Source of the DNA: Pythium myriotylum
Lineage: Eukaryota; Oomycota; Peronosporomycetes; Pythiales; Pythiaceae
Reading direction: 5' to 3'
Assembly: GCA_023091665.1 (NCBI GenBank)
Contig: JALJCQ010000025.1
Location: 1 to 64,000, forward strand
DNA length: 64,000 bases
The notes under the pieces are model-generated. The model made no database searches and was not told where the DNA came from. It saw only the letters and a program-made list of their open reading frames with translations. Below are positions 56,149 to 64,000 of this stretch, in pieces (position 1 is the stretch's first letter; each line of letters begins with the position of its first letter). The translations under genes were made by a program, and so were the position numbers.

Positions 56149-57450
56149 TTTCTCGATCTGTCTCGAGAGATCTAGGGTTGAGACAGTGCTTTTTATTTAT
56201 TTTATTTTTTTCACGTCTCTGTTGGTGACCTGTCGACGCGATATTCGGCGCCAGCGTGCGACTCACTTTCGGAAAGTGACGGTCGTCACGGTATGTACCG
56301 GTACCCCTACCAGACATCGTTCGACTGGGTTCCAAGGATCTCTCGCCTGTCCACAACACCCAGGAATTTGAGCACGCGCGTGAGAACCGCGTGGGGTGAG
56401 AGATATCCGATCAGATACTGTACTCTCTTCTTGAAGTGGAAGACTATTTTGTATTTTGTATATTTTGGGGTCCCTGTTGAAGAATCCAAGTGTGTGTCGC
56501 GTTTGCGCTTTGATTTGCCGGGTGTGTGGTTTGGATCAAACTCAAACACGTTCGAAACTATTCCAAGGCGAACTGTGAAAACCTCCCCACTACGGTCCGA
56601 TAGGAACGCAGCAGTGGCCCAACTTGCGTTTGGAATGAGCCGCCGTCAACAAAGCGAGCGTGAGACATGGTTTTTCTTCCCTTCTCGTCTGAGTTGAACA
56701 CAGCGTGAACGTGAAAATATCACACCGACTGCAGTCGATATTACATTGAGTCTGTCGACGTCTTCATGTTGTGGGAATGTTCTCATCGACACAGTAGCAA
56801 CTAGCGGGTGATTGGAAGTGGATCCAGGTGGATGGCGTTTCTTGTGCGAGGCGGTAGTTTACACTGGAGCGAAGTTGGAGCCCCAGTTTGCCGACCATCC
56901 AGTTTAGTCGCGTTGAGCTCAACGACAGGATGGATCGGAGCTAAATGCAGTCTGCGTCCACGGTCGTGCCCAGAACTGTTCAAAAAAACTTTGTGCATCA
57001 TCGACAGACTCAGCTGTGCTCAACCTATGATCCTTTGAGCAAGAATTTTGCATTGTCTCTCTTTAACTTTCCATGGTTGAACTCAATAAATAGACTCCAT
57101 TGCATCATCATCATCTTTCTTGAACGTTGAAGTTGAGGTCAACTAGATCGCTATGCATATTGTGTTTCGCGCCAGAGCAGGAAATGATAGCATTATTGGT
57201 CTTTGTGCGGGTTTTCTATAATATCATAGGGTGGATCAATGAGATCCTGGGTATTTCGACGGATGGCGTCGATCAGCGCGGCGGTGGCACGAGCGAGTGC
57301 AGCCGATACTGTACACTCGGAGCAACGCATCATCCGGTGTGGACAGGTTCTTCCATGTGTCTGAAAATCTCGTGAAGGGTGGTGCATGAGTTGGAGACAA
57401 CGTACGAGCTCCATGCATGTGGACGATCGAGAGCCGAGCCCGTCACTCTC
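56149..57450. other. Gene-poor segment with repeat remnants
   Basis: No supported gene. The part at 56160-56400 shares ordered short motifs (GTGACGGTCG, then ATCGTTCGACTGGGTTC) with 58340-58470, suggesting a degraded repeat. A SINE-like tail lies at 57078-57114. Open frames here have no recognisable domains. Confidence 0.45.
57078..57114 (+). repeat. Short interspersed tail ending in (ATC)n
   Basis: TGAACTCAATAAATAGACTCC followed by ATTGCATCATCATCATC; related to the tails at 10317, 46291 and 63695. Confidence 0.45.
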
Positions 57451-57912
57451 TCAGACGTCCTTCACACGAGAAGCAACCGGCACAGCGGACCACACGCCGA
57501 GGTCCCCATCATATTCGCTCCCCTTCGGAACCTCCCGCACGACCACGATCTTGGCTGACTCGGCGAAAAGACCCGCTTCGATGCGGTCGACCTGCGCGTG
57601 GAGCAGCCGCAGCTCGCCTTGCACGTACGTAGTAAATCGGTCTTGGTGGGTGGTGCTCCGACAGTAGGACACGAAGGTGAGCGTGCGACGCAGCAACTGG
57701 ATGAAGAAGTCGAGAGTTTCGGGGGTCTCGAGGCAGTGCGTGTGCTTTTCTCTTGCCACGAGTTCGTTGGCGAGGTTGTGTAGGCGCACGGTGAGGCGCA
57801 CACAGTGGTCGCCGTCGAGGCCGTCGACTTCGACGCTGAGCGCGGAGATGGTGGCGAGCACGGAGGCGACGGTGCCTCGGCCGGGGACGACGAGACTGCA
57901 GGTGGTGGCCAT
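57451..57912 (-). CDS. ARM-family paralogue 3, N-terminal bundle only
   Basis: A 153-residue protein that begins MATTCSLVVPGRGTVASVL and contains LRRTLTFVSYCRSTTHQ and YVQGELRLLHAQVD. It is clearly homologous to the first 125 residues of the genes at 43982 and 53233. It stops shortly after (ASRVKDV), with no ARM repeats and no ARM homology in the following minus-strand sequence. It is either a truncated copy or a single-domain form. A (TAG)n microsatellite lies 36 bp upstream of the ATG; in-frame upstream reading would give poly-Leu and is disregarded. Confidence 0.65.
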   Translation of the reverse strand: MATTCSLVVPGRGTVASVLATISALSVEVDGLDGDHCVRLTVRLHNLANELVAREKHTHCLETPETLDFFIQLLRRTLTFVSYCRSTTHQDRFTTYVQGELRLLHAQVDRIEAGLFAESAKIVVVREVPKGSEYDGDLGVWSAVPVASRVKDV

Positions 57913-57947
57913 GGTTTGATGCGTGGAAGCAGTGATCGAGGTGGTAG

Positions 57948-57988
<41 letters not shown>
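57948..57988. repeat. (TAG)n microsatellite
   Basis: About 13 uninterrupted TAG units in the presumed promoter/leader of the minus-strand gene ending at 57912. Confidence 0.95.
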
Positions 57989-58805
57989 TGTTGGTTGTGG
58001 TGGTGCGGAGCACGTTTGCAAGTGAGGACGTGCTGCAATTGGTTTTGTGTTCGCGCTGGTGACCCGTGGGTGACGCTCCGACTACTACTACGACTACGTA
58101 CCTACTAGTAGTAAAGTTCGGAGATGTCCAACAAAGTCTCGAAAAAAGATGAGCGGGAGACGGACGGATATTTTGCGCGCACTCACACTCACCCTCGCAC
58201 TCACGGGTGCTGGTGACATGTACGATCGTGCACGGTAGTCTTGTGTGCAGCGCTGTTGTGTCTGAGTGTTGGGCGTGTCGGATGTCGAATGGGTACACCC
58301 AGTGCGATGGGTTCATTCGTCGGTTGCAGCCATTTTACACTCTCTTTCTCTGTCGTGAGAGATCTAGTTGGTGTCCCGCCGACATGAGATTGGGCCCCAG
58401 CGTGAGACTCGCAGAGTGACGGTCGAATCAAGAGATCGTTCGACTGGGTTCGAGTGATATGCCGCAAATTTTTGGCCTGCGTGAGAGATTTCCATTTCTA
58501 CTGTGAGATACCGGTTCTGTTTGTCTGATCTGCTGTCCTTGAACTGTCGTACGCGTTCCATATCACAAAACCGGCCCCAGACTTCGTTCCTAGTGACTGA
58601 GCTGTCCTTGCTGGTCGCATATGCCAGTGAAAAGTTCTCTGCTCTTGATGGGTGTCTAGTGCCGAAGGAGCCAACAACCACAATGACTGATAATCCATAG
58701 AAGAGCTACGAATCAAAGGAGAAAGCGATAACTTCTCATTATCGCTCCACACAAACGAAAAAAAAATAAAAAAGAGTGCAAATCAAGGCATGCTTCAACA
58801 TACGA
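57989..58805. other. Intergenic with degraded repeat, no gene seen
   Basis: Shared motifs at 58340-58470 pair with 56160-56400. An A-rich run lies at about 58757-58774 just after the bZIP gene's 3' end (minus strand). Confidence 0.45.
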
Positions 58806-60076
58806 TCAGTGGGCGATCAGCTTGAATCCGTGCAGTTTGCTTTCCGCGCGTACGACCGTCAAAATGGCCTCGCCCATCCACCGGTTTGCGTAGTCGACGT
58901 GGCTGCTGGCCACCGAGCCGTTGATCGAGCTTTGGACTTCAAGGCACTCACCTTTTTCATTGCGGCTAAGAATATCATGCCGAGTCCAGTGGAAGTTGGT
59001 CGTCCAGTACGCGTCGTCGTCGGTGGTCGCCTGCTGAAGCTCTGGACACGGGATGGATCGAAGAGCCTGGACAAATCCGGTGCTCGTTCGCACACGGAAG
59101 ATCATGAAAAGCATGTGGATCTTGAATGGCACTGTTGGGTACTGCTCTACGCATCTCACGATGCAGATATCGGGCGAGACACGCTGGACAATTTTGTAGA
59201 AGCACTTGACGTTGGGCGCCGTCATGCAGTCAATGTACCGGGCACTGTCGAGATGCATCTCCCAGTACGCTGTCGAGAGCGTCTCGGCCTCAACACCTCG
59301 GTATTTCTTTGTAAAGCTGAAATGGATCGCGCCCGTGTTCAAGTCGAGCCGCCTTCGGTCTCGCCAGCCCATAAAGCTCAGTCCAGTCGACTGTGTCATG
59401 TTGTCGTCAAATGAGTACTTGCTGATTGTCTTCATCGAGTCCTGGACGATCTCCCAGCACGCTTCGAGCGACCACTCGGTGAACGTCGAGGTCGTGATCT
59501 CATCCCAGCGCTCGACGTCGTTGGCCCACTGGTCCACCTCCATGCCGCGCGTGAGTTTCCTCAGCGCCGCGACGACCGTCTCCCGCCGCTTGACCATGGT
59601 CGAGAGCTCGCTGTTCTCTGCGCGCAGCTGCGAGGCCTCTTTCACGAGCGCGTTGGCTCGGCGCAGAAAGTCCTGCATCTTTTCCGAAGACACCTTGACG
59701 CGGTCGCCCGCGCTGGTCACCTCGTCGTCCTCGTGTCCCTCGACTTGGGGCGGCGGCTCCGAGGTCTCGCCGAGCGCGAACGACACGTTCGCAGCCGCGA
59801 ACTCGAGCACTTTGACTTGCTCGCGCATGAGATCGAGGTTCGTCTGACCGGAAGAGGGCAATCAGCGGCTTGCGAGACAGCGCGAGAGCACACGAGACAG
59901 GCATGCACCACTACCTTGCGCTTTTGGCGCGACTTGCGCTCGCTCGTGCGGCGGCGCTCGCGCCACGAGGACGTCTGCTCGTCGCGCGCGGACGCGACCG
60001 ACGTGGGCGACGCGGCGAAGAGCGCGTCGAGCTCGAACGCGTCGTCCAGCAGCGAGAACGGCGACGCGTCTTCCAT
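58806..60076 (-). CDS. bZIP-like transcription factor 1 with non-canonical basic region
   Basis: Two exons on the minus strand, 60076-59915 and 59843-58806 (71-bp intron), give 399 residues. The intron splits the basic region (WRERRRTSERKSRQKRK) from the zipper (TNLDLMREQVKVLEFAAANV). A second helical segment (about 105-145) follows. The C-terminal domain of about 240 residues is shared with the two neighbours (STGLSFMGWRDRRRLD, IVRCVEQYPTVPFKIHMLFMIFRVRT, GFVQALRSIPCP) and may be START-like, a ligand-binding fold (inference). The invariant bZIP Asn position is Arg and the two Ala are Ser-Glu, so DNA specificity should be altered. Nuclear location is expected. Confidence 0.8.
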
Positions 60077-60414
60077 GGGAGCGACGAGTTGGTGTGTGAC
60101 ATCCGCATGGGGAGCTCCCGTGAGAGGAGACCGTCGAGGGACTAAGGTTTCTAATCCGACTCAGTACCTGTGAGAACGCATACTGATCTGGTCAAGAGGG
60201 CCAGTGGGCACTGTGGAATTCAATGGGTACCTTTCTAGGGCGGAATGGAAATGGAACGTGGGTCTGTGTGGGTCTGTGTGGGGCCCTTTGGTGCCAGTGC
60301 GTTGACGAACGACTGTGGGGGGTGACTCTATGAACAGGAGGCACGAGAGGGACCCACTCAACTGCACGCATTCTGGCTACAACGGTGACTAATGGGAGCG
60401 CGTCGGCGTTGGAG
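60077..60414. other. Intergenic between bZIP genes 1 and 2
   Basis: 338 bp containing the promoter of gene 1 and the 3' end of gene 2, both on the minus strand. No element recognised. Confidence 0.5.
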
Positions 60415-61673
60415 TCAGCGCCCGAGGAAGTACATGCCGTGGGTCTTGCACTCGGCACGCACGAGCGTCACGAGAAGCTCGCCCATCAAATGCGCGACCA
60501 GATCGGCCGTACTGCTCTTGAACGTGCCGTTCACAGTGTGTCGGACGTGCAGCTCGCCATCGTCAGATACGACGTCGTCGACGTTGCCCCAGTAGAAGTT
60601 GGTGGCCCACACGGCGTCGTCGTCCACGGTGGCTCGCTCCAGTCGCGGGCACGGGATCGACCGCGCGACCTGGACGAAGCCTGTCGGCGTGCGCACGCGG
60701 AACATGAGCAGCAGCATGTGCATCTTGACCGGGATCTCGCGATACTGCCCGACCGACCGCGCGATTGCGATGTCCGACGTGACGCGCTGGATAATCTCGT
60801 AATAACATTTTGCGTTGGGCGCGATCATCGTGTCGACGTATCGCTTTTCGTCCATGTACACGTCCCAGTGGACCTGCGATAGAGTTGCCGCGCTCATGCC
60901 TCGATACGTCTTGGCGAAACTGAAGTGGAAGGACCCGGTCTTCGTGTCAAGCCGCCGACGGTCCCGCCAGCCCATAAAACTCAAGCCCGTGGTCACTGTT
61001 GGTCCATCCTCAAACGAATGGGTTTGGATAATTTGCAGCGACTCTTGGATGACCTCAGCGCACGCTGCTAGCGACCAGTGTGTGAAATATTCGCGCGTCG
61101 TTGCGCGCCAACGCTCTACTCCCAGCGTCCACGGGTCGACTTCCATGCCGCGCGTGAGCAACCGCAGAGTCACGAGCGCGTGCACGTGCTTCTGCACCAT
61201 TCGCTTGAGCTCGCTGTTCTCTTCACGAAGCTGTTGAGCTTCTCGTTCTACCTGGCGCGATCGTCGTAGGAAGCTCCGGAGCGCCAGTGAGCTCACACCC
61301 TCGTTTTCGCGGTCCGGCGGTGCGTGGCTTTTCGTGCCTTGTTCCAATTCCTCTCTCACCACTTGCGGCAATTCAGCTGCTACGCATTCAAGCGTCACGA
61401 CACGTTGCCGCATCTCAGCGACGACATTCTGCTTCAGAAATTCTTAGTTCGAGTCCTCCATTGTTACAGGGGAGAGGAGCATCCCACCTTGTGCTTTGCA
61501 CGCGCCTTGCGTTCGATGGCTCGGCGTCGCTCGCGAGAGGACGGCGCCGATGTCACGGATCTCGGAGAACCGGAGGTGAGCAGATCCGAAAGTTCGCTCT
61601 CGTTCGGCGAAGGCGCGACGCCAATGCCGACGCCGACGCCATCTTCCGGTTTGCTCATGCTGGACTCGCTCAT
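60415..61673 (-). CDS. bZIP-like transcription factor 2 with non-canonical basic region
   Basis: Two exons, 61673-61488 and 61428-60415 (59-bp intron at the same place as in gene 1), give 399 residues, exactly the length of gene 1. Basic region SRERRRAIERKARAKHK, then VVAEMRQRVVTLECVAAEL. The C-terminal domain is shared (TTGLSFMGWRDRRRLD, IARSVGQYREIPVKMHMLLLMFRVRT, GFVQVARSIPCP). Arg again replaces the invariant Asn, Ile-Glu replaces the Ala pair and Ala replaces Ser. Genes 1 and 2 are a recent tandem duplication. Confidence 0.8.
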
Positions 61674-61945
61674 ACGTGAGACTTGAGAGGGACCCTCTCA
61701 AATCCGGTCCATATGTCCCAATTTGTCGCGATGTCGATTACGCCTGGATCAGACGCTGGGCTGGTGAACCATCCCATCACCTTACAGCAATCGATCTCTT
61801 GAATGACCAGGATGACTTGTGCCCTGGGTCGTTCGCGTCCAGTGTAAGAGTATGTGAGACTTGGATGCCTCCGTCACGTTGAGCGTCCTGACTATTCGAG
61901 TACTAGCAAATTTTAATAACCAAGCAAGTAGAAACAAACGATCGT

Positions 61946-63079
61946 TTACTCATCTCGAAGTAGCTTGATGCCTCGACACCACTGTTCCAGACGCACAATG
62001 ATAAAAACAAGCTCGGTTAGCCACCGCTGCGCCACCGGCTCGCTTGTGCTGCGCATCGTTCCCTGGCCTGCGCTTCGATACTTGACGCACTTGCCCTTGG
62101 CATTCCGCTCTAACACCTCAAATGAAGACCAGTAAAAGTGGCCACCCCAAACGGCGTCCTCGTCTGGCAACGCTGCTCGCACTTCGGGTGCCTGCACGGC
62201 TCGCTTGATGATGAAGATCGTGTCGCCGACCCGTACGCGGAACAGCAGCATGACCATGTGGAGAATGACAGGAGTGTTGGGATACTGCTCGACGACTCGA
62301 ACGATACATCGGTCGTCGTCGATGTCTTGGAGTACCTCGCAAAAGCCTCGACAGTTGGGGCCGATTTTGATTTTTGCGTAGTCATCATGAGATCGGTTCA
62401 GGCTCCACACTGACGCGCTATCCCTCTCGGCATCGCCGGGAGTTGTCTTGTACAAACTGAACTCGACAGCTGACGACGATATGTCGACACGGCGCTTGTC
62501 GCGCCAACCTAACACGGTGAGTCCGGTTGTGACAACATCGTTCTTTGCTGCAAAGCCGTTGATATACTCCATGGTTTCCCGAACAACTGCATCATATTGG
62601 GAGGGAGTCCATGGCTCGAAGCTGGCTCGCGTCAGTGCACGCCACCTGAGCACCCTCCAGTTCCAGTCTTCGTGTCTCTTTGCATCCTCGAGCATACACC
62701 GCACGAGCGCCTCGAACGTCTGTCTTTCCTCCACGAGACGACGCAGCTCGGTTTGTTCTTGGACAAGCCGCAGCTTGTCGAGCTGCAGGCGAGACACACG
62801 TCTCAGAAACTCACGAACGCGTTTCGACTCGTCGTCGTCCAGGAAGCAGTCATCAGCGTCGGCTGGCTCCTCCTTGACAAACATGAGATTTGCCAGCACG
62901 CACTCGAGCGTTTTGACTTGGCTTTCCATAATTTCGCGGTTGGATTTGCGCGTCGACCGAGACTTTCTCGCGGCCAAGCGGTTGCGCAGTCTCCGTTCGT
63001 CGGCATCCAGCGGAACCATGGCCGTTTGCTTGGATGGATCGACGAGAGCCGAGTCTGCAGGGGTGGAAGTATCGATCAT
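61946..63079 (-). CDS. bZIP transcription factor 3 with canonical basic region
   Basis: A single-exon 377-residue protein. Its basic region, RRLRNRLAARKSRSTRK, has the full N-x2-AA-x2-SR signature, followed by a zipper (MESQVKTLECVLANL) and a second coiled segment. The C-terminal domain is homologous to genes 1 and 2 (TTGLTVLGWRDKRRVD, IVRVVEQYPNTPVILHMVMLLFRVRV) but more diverged. The ATG at 63079 is the first in frame. Having the canonical motif and no intron, it may represent an older lineage beside the altered pair. Confidence 0.85.
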   Translation of the reverse strand: MIDTSTPADSALVDPSKQTAMVPLDADERRLRNRLAARKSRSTRKSNREIMESQVKTLECVLANLMFVKEEPADADDCFLDDDESKRVREFLRRVSRLQLDKLRLVQEQTELRRLVEERQTFEALVRCMLEDAKRHEDWNWRVLRWRALTRASFEPWTPSQYDAVVRETMEYINGFAAKNDVVTTGLTVLGWRDKRRVDISSSAVEFSLYKTTPGDAERDSASVWSLNRSHDDYAKIKIGPNCRGFCEVLQDIDDDRCIVRVVEQYPNTPVILHMVMLLFRVRVGDTIFIIKRAVQAPEVRAALPDEDAVWGGHFYWSSFEVLERNAKGKCVKYRSAGQGTMRSTSEPVAQRWLTELVFIIVRLEQWCRGIKLLRDE

Positions 63080-64000
63080 TGATGCTTCCGACGCTTTTTG
63101 TTTACTGAGCCCATCGGCGCGCCTCACGCGAATGAACAATCAGCTGATGTCAAGTGGCTGTTAAAATGTCTACTAGGTTATGGTAAATGGGTGATTTATC
63201 TTGCTTTGAGAGAGCCTCGTCGCGCCTTGGGAGTGTACCCAAACATAGTACATCGTTCGGATCAGGTCAATTGTGGATTCTGGACTGGCTAGACGGGATT
63301 TACGATTTGATAAAAATGCGAAGCGTTGTCTCAAGACAGTGAGATGGCTGATGAATGGGCGACGTTCGGTCTGTTTCCGCCGACGGCAACCAGAGCCGGG
63401 CCATCCGGACGAAACTTAGACCCACCAATGCACCATCTAAGCTTGCATTGAGAACTGTTCGGTTCCTACTGGAATGAACAAAGAGCAATTCTTAATGCAA
63501 CCGCAAACCAAAGGACCTTCCTTTGGTTCCGGCCACGGGCAGGTCAACTGTCGAACCGTCGAGAGCAAAAGGCCTGGTCTCATCACCATCCCAAGCGGCT
63601 GCTCCAATTGCAGTTTGGCTAACTCACGACACGTCACCCTAAATCTGGAAAATTTTACGATACGAGCATCGCAGCTCCCCTTGTATCAACTACCTTGAAC
63701 TCAATAAACTTCACATGCATCATCATTACGTCATGTTTTCTTGGATCAGCCATGGCCCGAAACAATCGGCTGGCAATGTGGCATAGAAAACCTGGACACT
63801 AGGTGATAAGCGCACCCAGCTCCACAGCACCAGAGTATGGAGATGCCCACGGTGCTCCTCAATCTGTTTGTCCAAGATGAAAAGAAAAACGCAATCGACT
63901 GTAAATGTGATGGGAGCAAAAGCATCTTGCAACTGCGGCTTACTCAGTGATTGGACTTGGCACTCTACAGTATTGGTAGAAGTGCTGCGGATTGGACAGT
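63080..64000. other. Window end, no gene seen
   Basis: Contains the bZIP 3 promoter side and a SINE-like tail at 63695-63728. Open frames are short and without recognisable features. Confidence 0.5.
63695..63728 (+). repeat. Short interspersed tail ending in (ATC)n-like sequence
   Basis: TGAACTCAATAAACTTCACA followed by TGCATCATCATTA; the fourth related tail in the window. Confidence 0.4.

Noticed and set aside
56293..56697. 134-residue plus-strand open frame
   Set aside because: No domain, no promoter, lies in repeat-like DNA.
57462..58316. 284-residue minus-strand frame with poly-Tyr
   Set aside because: Frame-shifted reading of the ARM paralogue 3 and the TAG microsatellite.

Overview
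The window looks like nuclear DNA of an oomycete (Pythium/Phytophthora type). Coding regions are GC-rich, and introns are mostly 59-79 bp, GT-AG, often with a CTAAC-like branch point. Several genes have the oomycete Inr plus FPR core promoter. The gene families are also typical: secreted intradiol dioxygenases, a transglutaminase-elicitor domain, TKL kinase, FYVE/RhoGEF proteins and unusual bZIP factors. Splice sites were read by eye, and each exon chain given below closes in frame.

Region 1 (1-18.9 kb) is a rearranged cluster of secreted intradiol-dioxygenase-like genes. Two gene types (A and B) and one diverged gene (C) lie in the order A1> <B1 spacer B2> <A2 | A3> <B3 spacer B4> C>. Positions 2-10446 form an almost perfect palindrome with 4.75-kb arms and a 953-bp spacer. 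Positions 11217-17238 are a third, direct copy of the A-B-spacer-B block, with a 332-bp piece of the spacer present four times. A1 and A2 carry the same frameshift; A3 is intact. B4 leaves the repeat inside its coding sequence and has a different C-terminal tail.

Region 2 (19-37.4 kb) is single-copy housekeeping DNA: an SMG8-like protein, a five-exon RING-H2 protein, a six-exon UDP-glucose pyrophosphorylase, a serine carboxypeptidase of family S28, ribophorin II (an oligosaccharyltransferase subunit), a 1406-residue protein with two DH/PH/FYVE sets, and a serine-rich coiled-coil protein.

Region 3 (37.7-45.2 kb) holds the most striking gene. It is an eight-exon receptor-like kinase whose ectodomain begins with a transglutaminase-elicitor domain, followed by one-repeat-per-exon leucine-rich motifs, a membrane segment and a TKL-type kinase. 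The kinase frame is interrupted once, by TGA at 41079. A zinc-ribbon/coiled-coil protein and an ARM-repeat protein follow on the minus strand.

Region 4 (45-58.8 kb) is transposon-rich. It contains a nearly complete DIRS/Ngaro-like tyrosine-recombinase retrotransposon (46550-51897) with split direct repeats, a PAN/apple gene remnant beside it, a truncated Crypton-like element between identical 135-bp direct repeats, a Tc1/mariner-type MITE, and two more ARM-family paralogues, one truncated.

Region 5 (58.8-63.1 kb) is a tandem array of three bZIP-type regulators sharing a long C-terminal domain. Two have non-canonical basic regions.
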